64,000 nucleotides of DNA from Cryptomeria japonica (taxonomy: Eukaryota; Streptophyta; Pinopsida; Cupressales; Cupressaceae), in assembly GCF_030272615.1 (NCBI RefSeq), contig NC_081407.1, positions 315,732,456 through 315,796,455 of the forward strand. The letters run 5' to 3'. Below, one piece after another: positions 23,538-35,083 of the stretch (positions are counted from its first letter, which is position 1; each line of letters opens with the position of its first letter). Made by a program: the position numbers and the translations under genes. Below the pieces are notes generated by a model. It saw only the letters and a program-made list of their open reading frames with translations, did not search any database and was not told where the DNA came from.

Positions 23538-26011
23538 TGTAAGGCCTCACCTCGACTCAGTCTGACATTCAGTGGATTTTGCATTTAGACTATTATGGAT
23601 ACTTTATTTTGATGCATTTTGAGACTTAGAACTTATATGATTTCAGGATTTGGATAACATTGCTATGATTTGGTGATTTACTTATGTGCTTATGAGATAG
23701 AACACTTCATGATTGTTAGATAGAATGATATTGCAATGATAGATGTCGTTATTGAATTTGCAGGACTTTACTTTGAATATAGAACTATGATGTGTGGTTA
23801 GTTTATGTGAATTGGGATGAAATTGCTTATGTGAAATTGCTTGGTAAAAGTTGTACTTGATCTGTGCAGATGAAAATTGTATGCAAGTTATGATGTGCAT
23901 TGTTATATTATTGAATTATATTATATATGGATATTTGGAAGTACTAATGTGTAAATTGAGATGCGCAGGAAAATTTACCATGTGACCCTGGAAAATTACG
24001 GAGAATCAAACCTAGACTTATGTATGTTCGTAAGCCAGGGTTTGTCTATTTGGAGAGACAACACCCCGTTTGTGTTGTATTTTATTCGTAACAGTATATG
24101 CTGCATGAGTGTTAAGTGTTATTTAAATTTATTGTGTAAAAACCACAAGAGACAATTTCATGTTTTATTTTTGTAAAAGTGTTTTATTTGTGTCACTTGA
24201 CACGTGTGGATTTAAATTTAAATGTTTTATTTTGTCTCTTGGTGGGAAAGTGTTTAATTTTAGTTTTCTTAAATAAAATAATGTGTTGTCATAAATACTT
24301 TGGGAATATAATATTTGGGGTGGTCAACTTATGTTTGACCCGAAAATAAATTTCAGAGGGGTTTAAAATGGGTTAAATGAACACCTAGGGGTAGTTTAAT
24401 AGGGTTTCCTAAAGCCTATAAGGTATACCTAGGGGTTAGGGGTAATTTTAGGCAAGTTTCTACTTTATAATGATCTTTTTAATGCTTTAAAAATTGGCTT
24501 TTTTGAGTTGAGCGAAAATGGAAAATTGGAAGTTAAATCTAATCAAGATTTTTCCTTTTGGAATGAGAGTCTTTTTGCGTTTTTTCTTTCTTTCCTTTTT
24601 GTTTTTTAGAAACTTGTGAGAACTCAGAGAGTGAGCTTCTTAAGGAAGATTTTTGAGAATTGGAGGGTAATCACCCACTCTCCATTTTTGGAGACAGAAG
24701 AAAATTTGAAAGGAAAATAATGTTATGGAATAGAAAAATTGATTAAGGGTAGAAGGAAAGAGATTCATGGATTGGGCAGCTCTTCATCAAATATCATAAT
24801 ACCTTTAGGCAGATTAAGGTTGGTTTCAGTTATTCATTTTAATGTTTTCTTCTTTCTTATGTCTGGATGTATGTTGGTGTAAGAAATCTGTGTTCTTGTA
24901 TGTTTTTGTTAGAAAATCTTTTTGGTATTCTTCCATTATGATTTGTATGTGTTTTGGGAGTTTTCTCAAGACCTCTTACTCTTGGGAGAGAAGAGGATCT
25001 TGAGGGTGGTAGCAGTGACAACCCTCGAGTGAGAGACTCTCTTTGAGAGTGATCACAAGGGATCTTTGTTGTGACCCTTGCTGCATGGCCTGTTTGTGCA
25101 ATGGGGGTCATAAGGAGGGATATAAGGCTAGAATGCCTTTGGGGGGCATAAGGAATAAGGGGTTGAGATTCTTGATATTATTATTGTGCCATGAGGTGGC
25201 TTCTGGTTTATTCATACTTGCAGTTCTCCTCAGGGTATTGGTCCACTACCACCCTTTGAAAATGTTCATCACCAAAGTGTGGTGCTGTGAAAGCCAAGTT
25301 GGGAATGTGTCTGGAAAATCTGTATGCATTTGCTTTCTATGTGTTTGCCTGTTTGTTATCCGTCTAGGAATTGGTTCTCCGAGCTTGGGGGTGGCTATCA
25401 GTTAGCCTAGGCTGGGAGGTGAGCACTCCGTGGTCATATTTGTGTTTTTCTATTATGCAGGAAAGTCAGGAGAAAGAGAATAGGAACCATGAAAGAGACA
25501 CAAAAGATTATTATTGAAGATACTTAAATTCAATTGTAGATATTTGTTTAAATTTGTTATAGAAGTATGCCTCATTCATAGAAAAGAGAAGCAAGTTGTA
25601 ATTATTGAAAATAGACTTGAAGTTTTATTGTTGTGGCTATACAAAGAAACATCTTGTAAATTGGTAGAATATCTTAGAGTTGTTAAAAAAAAAAAAAAAG
25701 CTTGTTTTATTTCTACTTCTGGTTTTTAGTAAAAGAAAAGTTATTTTGAGTTGCATGCAAAAGCCTCTTTGTATTATGGAAAAAAAAAAGAATAAATTTC
25801 ATTTAAATTTTATTTATATTTTACTTGTGGCAAAATAGGAGTTTATTTATGCTGAAAGATCTTAAGTATTTTAAAGAAAAAAGATGTTTTATGTAAATAT
25901 TTTATTAGAGGAAAAATCAATGAATCTTTTTATTCTAGAGAAGTATATTGTATTTCTTAAAATGTATTTCTAAATTGTATTTTTAGTTAGTGTTGATTAA
26001 AAAACACATAT

Positions 26012-26014
<3 letters not shown>

Positions 26015-26077
<63 letters not shown>

Positions 26078-26084
26078 TATATAA

Positions 26085-26125
<41 letters not shown>

Positions 26126-26214
26126 TTTGAATTAACTTAATGCTTTTCCTTTGTTATATTAATTTAAAATTGTTGCATGTAAATCTTTTTAAAAATATAT
26201 ATATATATATATAT
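26015..26214. repeat. (TA)n arrays in the 3' LTR
   Basis: Perfect to near-perfect TA repeats at about 26015-26122 and 26197-26214, the counterparts of 17220-17425 with different lengths. A third and longer set lies at 26905-26998. Confidence 0.93.
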
Positions 26215-26324
26215 GTTGGAATATTTTCACCCTTTTAACTATGATTATAAATTTATATAAATATATATATATAATATATTTTTTTTTTTTTTTAAATTTA
26301 AAAAAAAAAAGGGGAATTGTTTTT

Positions 26325-26530
26325 GGGTCCACGCGGACCCCACTGTGTGTACGCACAGTGAGGGCCGTGCGGTGCCCACTGTGTGTGCTTCGGCTCCCAC
26401 TGTGTGCACACACAGTGGACGGCCGCGGCCGCCACTGTGTGGCCACACAGTGGGGGAGCCGCTAGCGGCGCCCACTGTGTGGACACACAGTGGTGTCGTG
26501 GTGCCCACTGTGCGCCCACACAGTGGCGCC
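26325..26530. repeat. Palindrome array, 3' LTR copy
   Basis: Five full palindromes (starting about 26339, 26397, 26432, 26472 and 26505) plus one left half-palindrome at about 26376. Compared with the 5' LTR, about 25 bp are missing between the second and third units and one 40-bp unit of the GCTAGC type is missing. The flanks are otherwise the same, so the array changed copy number after insertion. Confidence 0.93.
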
Positions 26531-26914
26531 ACGACCCTCCCCGCCTCCACTTCCATAACCTGCACAAAAATCATGGCCGCCTTGGGGTTTTCGGCCCAGC
26601 AAAAAAAAATCTCTGTAAAAAAAAAAATGGATTAAACCCTAGCCCGTGTGGGGCTAGGGCAAAGGAATTGAAAAATAATATGATAATTAGAATTATAAAT
26701 ATATATATAAGAAAATAGAACCCTAAATAGGGTTGGAGAAATATTGATTAATATTTAGAAAGTTATTGTGCTTTTGAAAAACAATTAAAATATATAAAAT
26801 ATATGTAAATATATATATGTATCTATATATATATATGGATATATATATATACATATATATATATAACTCTGGTCATAATTTGGAGAAGTATTTAATTATA
26901 AATATATATATATG

Positions 26915-27001
<87 letters not shown>

Positions 27002-27355
27002 CTGGTTATAATTTGGAGTAAGTAATAAAGAGAAATTTAAAAAAAAATGGTTGATTAGACTATATAGTCATATTGGAGATTAAAATTAATTATTCCTCTC
27101 CTATTCCTTTAGCTTGATTGATTTAATAAACCCAAAGACTAGGTATCTCGTGGAGATAAAATTAAACCAGTTAGTTTTCCGCAAATAATATTTAACAATC
27201 TATCGATGCTTGGTTCATCTCAGAACTAGCTCGAATTTAATTATGGAAATTTCTATAACGCTTGTCGTGTGAGTGAACTTGTTAATTAATTAGTATGTCT
27301 TTTTAAAAAAAAAATTTGTTCCGTTTTTGCCCTAAATTTTGGGCATGACAAGTTA

Positions 27356-27464
27356 GTAGCCGCAACAACATACTCAACTTCAACAATAGATAAAGAGGTA
27401 CATGAATTTTTCTTATTGATCCATGAAACAAGTTTCTTTCCAAGAAAGAAAGCTCCACTGGAAG
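27356..27464 (-). pseudogene. Copia-B RNase H upstream part
   Basis: The minus-strand reading TSSGAFFLGKKLVSWINKK and then SLSIVEVEYVVAATN is the middle of Copia RNase H. It stops at the AGTTA duplication and continues, past Gypsy-2, at 14723. At 27464 the reading breaks at another junction (TGTAGACACC), so the rest of Copia-B pol is not in the window. Confidence 0.9.
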
Positions 27465-27893
27465 TGTAGACACCTAAAAATGTCTCATTAATCATGTACT
27501 AATTATTCATCTAATTGATTAAATAATTCTTTAATTCTTTAATTAAGTTAATTAATCATATTCTTCTAATTTCATATTTCCTCATCATCTTACTAATTAT
27601 TCTATTTCCTATTCTTTCATCATTTAATCATTTTAATCACTTCCTAAATATTAATTAAATATTTAGTATTTGATTAATTCTGATTAATTCCCCAATTTAA
27701 ATCATCTTTATTATTTAAATTAAATTCTCAATTTCTATCTCTAATCATTTAATCATTCAACCCTTTTCTAAATATTAATTAAATATTTATTATTTAATTA
27801 ATTGTGATTTAATCCTTTAAATGAAATAATCTTTATTATTTAATTAAAGTCCATTTCTAAATATTCACCATCCATACCTCTGCTTTGCATGGA
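27465..27893. repeat. AT-rich LTR-like fragment
   Basis: It begins TGTAGACACCTAAAAATG exactly where the Copia-B coding sequence breaks. It continues as TTAATTAA / TATTTAATTAATT repeats up to the Copia-A gag junction at about 27894. TG at the junction suggests the end of an inserted LTR, but the other end, a CA and a duplication are not seen. No gene. Confidence 0.4.
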
Positions 27894-28567
27894 TTAATAA
27901 TTGGTACTTACTTCTTTTCCTTTTCTGGTTGGTGCAACAGATGCTCTAAAAGTCAACTCAGTCTTCTGAACACTGCCATCATAGCAATTCAACTCATATA
28001 TAGTTAACTTTGCAATGATAGAGTCTAAGGATACCTTAGTTTTGTCAATAGACCTTAGTTCCTGAATAGCAGCAACTCTGATTGCATAGACCGGTAACAA
28101 TGATCTCAAGACTTTACTGACAATGATGGCATCATCAATTGTTCCACCAATGATCTTGATATCTCCAACAACAGTCTTGATCCTTATGCCATATTGTTGA
28201 ATGGTCTCACCTTCAACCATCCTGATGTCTTCAAATTTTCCTCTAAGGCTCTCTTCCTTAGCTTGCTTTACATGCTCATCACCACCATAAATAGTTTCCA
28301 ATGTGTCCCATACATCTTTAGGAGTGTCCTTATCTTGTACATCAATGAACTCAATATCGGACAAACTACTGATAAGGGCTTCCATGACTTGCCCATTTTC
28401 CTAAATCTCTTTTTTTTATCATCGGTTAAAGTGCCAGTGGGAATTACATAGACATTCTTAACATAGTTCTAGTGTTGAGCACCCAGACTCTTGATATAGA
28501 TCTTCATTTTGTGCTTCCATATTTTGAAGTTATCTCCATTGAACTTAGGACCTTCCCTCTTCATCAT
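27894..28567 (-). pseudogene. Copia-A gag fragment, minus orientation
   Basis: It starts at MMKREGPKFNGDNFKIWKHK (from 28567), shows the Copia gag WDTLETIYGGDE and LRSLLPVYAIRVAAI blocks, and ends after RKGKEVSTNY at 27894. In-frame TAGs occur near 28470 and 28402, where Gln is expected. The downstream zinc knuckle and pol are replaced by the AT-rich fragment. It is the same family as 11327-11764 and breaks at nearly the same gag position. Confidence 0.88.
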
Positions 28568-28621
28568 TAAGGCATGATCTTTTACCTTAGATGATTAAGT
28601 TTATATCACAGAGGACCTGAA

Positions 28622-28636
28622 GGTGCTCTGATACCA
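28622..28636 (-). other. Copia-A primer binding site
   Basis: On the minus strand it reads TGGTATCAGAGCACC, the complement of initiator Met tRNA, two bases after the LTR end. Confidence 0.9.
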
Positions 28637-28638
28637 AT

Positions 28639-30089
28639 TGATGAATAATGATGAACAATAGATACCCTAATTGGTATTAAGAGGGGGGGAATTGGTACAT
28701 ACAAAAACTTCTCCATAACTTATCAAGTTAAAACAATGCTAACCGGTTGTCTTCATTACTGAACTTAACATGGCAATACCGGTTAAACATAGTAAGACTT
28801 CAGACAACATAAACCGGTAAAAATGAACCCTTCAGATACATTCAATACTTGATAACTACTTCACCCATAAACATACATGTGGTGTATCAATAATATCATA
28901 ACCATTAGATTTGCATGCATAATCACTTAAACAAAGAATACTTAATCATCACATGAAAAATGCACAACTCATGACACACAGTTTTTTCATGTGGAAACCC
29001 AAATGGGAAAAACGACGGTGGGGATGAATACCCACAAGCTTGTTTTGAACTCTTTTGAAGCTCGCTCTATTAGGAGCCTAGTCCAGTTAAAGACTTTACA
29101 AAAAGGTTCTGCTAGGAACCGATCCTGTTAAAGATCACCTGGTTAAGGGATGGCTATATACCTTGTTAAAGGTTACCTTGCTAGAGGATTTAAAAAACTC
29201 AATGAACTTGAGTCACCTGGTTAGAGGATTTACAGTAAGCCTGTTAAAGCTACCCGACAAAGGGATTTTCTTTCTAATGAAATGGTTAGAAGACAATAGG
29301 TAAAACTTTGATCTAATAACAACACTATATGCTAAGGCAGATCCTTTTCAGTTCCTCTACTCTGCAATCACACTCTGCAGTTTTCTCTCACTAGTCTAGC
29401 AAGTATCTCATCACTCGGATACACACACACAACTTTTGCCAATAACTTTCAATAAAAAACATCATCGACCTTATAGACAACAATTAGGTCGATAGCATAA
29501 ACCCTAAACCCTAAGCATTTAGGTTTACAATACAAGTGGTCCAATCCTGACCATCCAAACACTTTGCATAGAGCAATACAATTTCAAACAGATCACAAGA
29601 CAATCTGCATCGTCCATTCTTGATCGCTCATGGGAATCAGTAACCCATCACTCTCTCTTCTCATACCACTAAGAAGAGTGGTCATCCCAAGGTAGACATT
29701 TAATGCAGTCGATCTTCACATGCAAGATCCTCAAGTAAATCCTTCACGTGCACAAAGCTGATGGGGCATCTCGATCTCATCTTCATCTCTTAGCTAATTC
29801 ATCATAGAATGTCATCGGTTGCATCACACAAGCAAGATTGCCAAACTACAAACCCTAAAGCTGAGACTACCAACCGGTAGTCACACTCAGTGAAACCCCG
29901 ACACCGGTTCACTGCATCTCTTCGTACTGGTTCACCAACTTCTTCCAATTTGCATACCGGTTCACTTGCACTTATTGACATCAATGACAACATGCATTAT
30001 CATCATATCAGCATGCCAGTTCATCATATGCTAACATGATATACTACTCACATACAAAATGATCACCATACATATATTTTGCATCAACA
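28639..30089 (-). repeat. Copia-A 5' LTR, minus orientation
   Basis: On the minus strand it starts TGTTGATGCAAAATATATG (30089) and ends TTATTCATCA (28639), 1,451 bp, followed by the primer site and gag. It carries many ACCGGT motifs and a serial CCTTTAACAAGG / CCTTGTTAAAGG region. Two copies of the plant telomere-like AAACCCTA occur near 29500; this is too short to mean a telomere. Confidence 0.85.
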
Positions 30090-31110
30090 GTTCTGCTATA
30101 TTCTCTTATATCCACACATTTTTTATAGTTTTTTTCATTCCAAAAATAACCTAGCAGACTGACCTATATACCTATTACAAATGATATGCCTTATGTCGGC
30201 TTACAATACATTTACAAAAATGTCGGCCTTGACAATAATAATTACAAAATGATTTAAGTAAATCCTCCTTGATGTCGGCTTCCAAAGAAGTATTGATGTC
30301 GGTGCTGGTGTCAGTGTCGATGTAGCCTTGAATGCTCAAAGTCGGTATCTATCGGTATATGCCTCCTAGTGCCGGTTTATGACTTCCATCATATCTTGTT
30401 GCCATCAATGACAACAAAATGAATCCAATGAGTGTCAATTGCCAATAGATCTGATCCATTATTTTGCAATAATCTAGAGCACAAATCTCTAGCTTGTGAA
30501 TGTGAAACTACACACAATCGATCACAAACACCTTTCACATACACACTGATATCCAAAATGATAAGAAAAATTGATCTTATATATCCGCAACAATAAATCA
30601 TATCCATCACTAGTCAGCTTAAGAACACTTAGAACATTATTGAAATGTGTCCACATAGTCAGCTCAATCCAAACCCAAATACAAATGCAGACCAAAAATA
30701 ATTGTCCACACGCTACCAAAACCTTCGAACAAAGTACCTAGATCACAAAAACAATCACCAAAATTGATCCACATAATCCACATAAGGATTATCAACACAA
30801 GACTATCATTTTGCACTGTCAAACTAAAACCGATACACAAAGGCTTCTAACTCATGAACCAATCACCACCAGAGGCTAAAACTCTGGAATAGGGCAATCT
30901 AGACATCCATCTATCTTCCTTGAAATCTTCAATGCAAAATGATAACCCAAAAAAGATGTACCAATCAAAATATTGAGCTTCTATTGGATACTCTATTCAA
31001 GCTTATCAGACTCACTAAACTCCAATCTACCTTTCAGTACAATCAAATCACACAATGTGGATGGGATAACTAACTTGGGTTACCATCAATGACCACACGG
31101 GATGACCTAT
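30090..31110 (-). repeat. Probable LTR remnant, minus orientation
   Basis: Non-coding DNA with features of the same LTR style on the minus strand: a GTCATTGATGGTAACCC start-like block at about 31072-31095 and serial GTCGG/CCGAC text with many ATTACAAA words. The right end is cut by Copia-A at 30089. No partner LTR was found, so the boundaries are approximate. Confidence 0.4.
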
Positions 31111-31618
31111 GTAGTGTCTCTTGCCAACTTTAAGACATTTGTGCCTGAAGTATCTTTGTTATTATCACTGATTCAAACTACAACTATAGTTTTAACAAAA
31201 ATAAAATAGAATCTCTCGAAGGTTTGGAAGATTCTCGACTTGGAATTACATTCTTTTCTTCATCTGTCTTCTTCTCCTTTACTTGTGCCTTCTCTAGAAT
31301 CTTCTCTGCAACCATCTCCACACCCTTCTCTATCTCCATTTGATTGTCTGAACTATTTTCTAGATTTGTATCATCATCTCTCTACTCATTTGTCTTCTTC
31401 TTTGAACCATATTCAATATTAACAACATTGGGAGAACCCATTCCAATCCCCATCAGACCAGTATCAGTGTTTGTCTAATAGGAGAAGACATAGCCTTCCT
31501 TATTTCTTTTGCAATACCTACTACAACCTCTTCTATTTGTTTGATTATTCTCTGATAATCTAGATTGTCACCTTTGATGATGTTGACTCTCTTTTGTTTT
31601 GAACCTTGTGTAGAGAGT
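31111..31618. other. No gene seen
   Basis: AT-rich and pyrimidine-biased sequence between the LTR-like remnant and the unrecognised ORFs. It contains CATCTCCACACCCTTC-type text and no open frame with recognisable motifs. In the minus direction it would lie between the ORF and the 3' LTR. Confidence 0.4.
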
Positions 31619-32542
31619 CTAGATAATATTTTGTCTCTCCTCCCAATATAAGGGATTGCATACCATATCTAATTCACGTGTCTGAATGTTTGACTCTTTC
31701 ATTACTACATCCATTCTTCTTTTGATCAAGGCCTCCAACAACTCCATTAGTTTATTAGAAAAATCATTAGTATGCTTGTTGAAATTAATTAGGTACCAAA
31801 TGATGGCCTTCTCTATTGTCACCTTGTCTACCAGAGGGGCATCCTTATACAATCCTATAATTATCTCTAGAGAATCATATTGATAGATAGCATTAACCAA
31901 ACTATTGAGATCAAGAGGTTGATAATTAGTATCAACCAGAGGGGTATCTGACTTATTCTTTCCCTTTACCTTTTCCTTCTCTTTTTCAGTTCTTTTTTAT
32001 TTCTTCTTTTCTAGCAGGGGTCTCTTCTTGGGGGAATGTTTTCTCCTTTTCCAGGTGAGAGGAATAATATCCTCTTCATCACTTGTCTTTTTGGACCTCT
32101 TCCTTATCATAAATTTTACCTTTTGTTCCTTTTCTTCAATTATATTATTGCCCAATTCCTTAACAATTGTCTTCTGATCATATTTTTTCCTCATGGCCTT
32201 TTGTTTTGGTATTTGGCCCTTCTTCTCTCTTGATGAAGCTATCACTGGAGTTCTAGACGAACCAATTTTCATCAAAGGGAAAGCAGATGCAAACCTTGTT
32301 CTCTTCTGAGCTTGTTTACTAAAACCATCAGACACCAGGGGCAAGTTAATCTTCTTATATAGATTCTCCATTCTCTTAGCATGAATTTGCTCAAATTTCT
32401 TTTGGATCATCTTAATTAGGATCTTAGTTGTGGTTCCAAATCTTTCTACCTTTGGATCTAAATAGTAAATGCAACAATATTTCAATGTTCTTCTCAACAA
32501 ATTCTTCAAATATCTCATATGGAAACTTCGGCAACCAAACAA
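31619..32542 (-). pseudogene. Unrecognised basic ORF of an LTR-element remnant
   Basis: Two minus-strand open stretches lie close together: 32542-31997 (181 codons, very Lys/Arg-rich, with KKYDQKTIVKELG and KRRKHSPKKRP) and 31900-31619 (93 codons). A short disrupted stretch of about 95 bp separates them. The upstream part has RTLKYCCIYYLDPKVE, which may be a folded domain. The position upstream of an LTR-like stretch suggests the non-pol ORF of a non-autonomous element, like LARD-1 ORF2, but I see no clear sequence match. Function unknown. Confidence 0.4.
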
Positions 32543-34870
32543 TCCGTGTCTCTATATCTTCTATGTGATAATAGTTCCTTTCTTTTTAATCACTTTAACA
32601 AGTTAAATACATCCAACTGTATGTAGCGAAATTGATTGTTAAAGGAATTTTATTTTCCTTTTGATGGAGTCACAATTCATCCATTACACTTCATTAAATA
32701 TTTTTCTTATATAGAATTCGCTTGCACCTTTCTATTTTCTAGGTTTTGTAGATTAGCTAGAGCATTGAATTGGGAGTTTCTATTTTTTAAGAAACTTCTA
32801 TTTAATATTTGTGTGAAATAAAATTTCTACACATTGTCCTTGGTTCTTCTCATTGGCATCCTTGGCACAGGTTCAGATTTTGACTGGAGACTCTTTCTCA
32901 TATTTATTTTTCATTTTTGTATTCAAAAAGTTTATTTAATTTACTTGCAATTAGATATTTCTAGTAGTTCCTATATATTTTTTAAGCATTTTAACTTTTT
33001 GAATAGATCCAAATGTATATAGAAAAATTGAATCTCAAAGGAATTGTGTTTTCCTTTTGATAGAGTCATATTTTCCTCCATTACATTTCTATTGCATTCC
33101 CCCATAGGGAAATTATTTTTCCTTATATCTTTTGCTACTTGTTAATCATCCTAATTTAGTTATTTTAACTCCTCTTTTTCTAACCATCTTTAGTCATTGG
33201 CTGTCAAAATTCAATTTCATGCATTTCAATGCTCTTTAAACCTAATCAGTTTGTATGAAATTGAATATACATCATTCAATAATATAATATCACTGGACAC
33301 GTCTTTTGGATTTATTGCACAAATATTTGTTAATGTTTCTCTTGTTGTTCTTGGTAAGGTATTGTGGTTCAAAGCCAACAAAGGAGAGACATTTATATTT
33401 AGAAAGCAACTAAAAGAGGCATTCAAGATTGGGAATTTAAACTTCCTTTGCTATTGATCGTCCCATGTGGATCTTGAAAAAACTTCCAAATTTTAGAAAG
33501 TAGGCCAAATAGATAACCATGTTTATAACAACTTCTTTTCATGTTATTACTAAATTTGGGCATGTAGACAATATGATCTTATTTTTAGCCTTCTTTAAAT
33601 GATCACCATTTTTTCTTGTCCTAATTGATGTGGTCAACCTAAAATTTTACAAGTATCCATTGTACTTGTTAGAAATCAATTGAACTCGTTAGCATATGTC
33701 TTTGTTGTTACATAACTAATTAGAACTGGGAAGTGGGAAAATGGGTGCCTAAAGCATGTTTAGGAGCTTGATTCATTCAAGCCCCTAGTAGCATATTGTA
33801 GCATCAAATAGTTGAATTATAGCATCAAGTAGTTGAGAAGTTAATAGTATGTGATCCTATAGTGCTAGTGCATGTAGCTATAATAGTGTAGGTTGTGTGT
33901 ACAATAAGCGTGTCTTCACCCAAGTTGAGCATTAGAAAATAAACTGAAGTTAGAATTTAGAAAATAAACTAAAGTTAACATTTAGAAAATGAGTAATAGT
34001 TGAAATAGAAAAAGCACAATATGTAAGTGTGTATAACCCTATCAGGGGAAGAAGTGTGTATCATGAGATTTTCTCTTAGTGAAAAGACAAGAAACGATGG
34101 TAATATAAGATTTATAAAAGATAATCTCATTCAAATTAAATAAAATAAAATTGAAAATAATTTAAATTTTGAAAAATATTAAATAATTTAAAAATATCAT
34201 TAATAAAGACTAAGATACATACAAAACTAAATAAATAATAAAATTGTAATGTATACATCTTATACAGATACTATAACCTATTGTTTACTAAAAGTCACTT
34301 TATATACTCCATTGCAGTGGTTTTCTTAATCTTCCTAGGCCATCATGCATTTCATGTTGGAAACCCTTATAACTAAAAGATAATTGTCCACCTACACAAT
34401 TCAGTTTGGTGGGCTTTCAGTCAAGTGATGACGTGCAAAACTGCATAATAGAAACGATATGTGGTGATGAACTATTATAAGAATATCTATTCACAACATG
34501 ATTACCAACAAGAACTCGTTGAATGTAAGAAAAATAATACACATTTGGTTATTCTTTGGGATAATCCTTTTCGTTTTTGAGATTTAAAACTTTAGGCAAA
34601 GAAATGATTTACCTGGTTCATAAACCAAATGCCAAAATTTATTTCTCTCTGAAATTTTGATCTCATAACAAAAATCTTTTCTTCAAGATCATCTAATTCT
34701 AAATACGCTAGAAAACACTTGACAGTCAAGATAAATTTAATTGCTACAGCATCCCGTAAAAATCTCTTCATTGTCATTTATCTATATTTGCATAATACCA
34801 AAATGAATTCAATTGCAAATTCAGCTCAGAATAGAATGACATAGATAGGAGGAGGTCCCCTCAAGGGCAC
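32543..34870. other. AT-rich intergenic DNA with one diverged direct repeat
   Basis: No gene is supported. A block of about 90 bp at 32607-32696 recurs, diverged, at 33003-33094; both contain AAAGGAATT, TTTTCCTTTTGAT and GAGTCA in order. The rest is unstructured AT-rich sequence. Confidence 0.5.
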
Positions 34871-34892
34871 CTGTACAATAACACTATGAAGT

Positions 34893-34898
34893 TTTATT
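34893..34898 (-). terminator. Candidate polyadenylation signal of the LBD gene
   Basis: AATAAA on the minus strand, about 185 bp downstream of the LBD stop codon. Position and sequence fit a plant near-upstream element. No transcript end can be seen. Confidence 0.5.
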
Positions 34899-35083
34899 AT
34901 TCAATATGAATGAATGTGAGATATGGGTCTTCACAAATATATAGAACACTACCATCAACCTCTCTCTACCTTGAAACAAAAGAAGAAGAATGCTCACCCC
35001 CTCACTGTGAGAATGGCAGGCAGCTCTTGTATAAAAGCTTATGTTGGCACTCTTGTAATTGGTTGATTGATTGATTTGATCCA

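Larger units (their letters stand above)
14748..27350 (+). mobile_element. Gypsy-2: complete Ty3/gypsy element, 12.6 kb
   Basis: The two LTRs (14748-18604 and 23538-27350) are nearly identical, both start TGTRAGGCC and both end GGGCATGACA. The element is flanked by a perfect 5-bp duplication AGTTA (14743-14747 and 27351-27355). A primer site for initiator Met tRNA, gag, a pol region and a polypurine tract lie between in canonical order. In the first roughly 1,040 bp I count 11 differences between LTRs, ten of them transitions, so the insertion is relatively recent. It disrupts the Copia-B RNase H. Long LTRs and the pol organisation resemble Tekay/Del-type chromoviruses; the lineage is a tentative call. 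Confidence 0.95.
23538..27350 (+). repeat. Gypsy-2 3' LTR (3,813 bp)
   Basis: It aligns with the 5' LTR along its whole length. Differences are scattered transitions, changes in (TA)n length and a shorter palindrome array. It ends GGGCATGACA at 27350, followed by the AGTTA duplication. Confidence 0.95.

Noticed and set aside
29495-29515. Telomere-like AAACCCTAAACCCTAA
   Set aside because: Only two units, inside a retrotransposon LTR.
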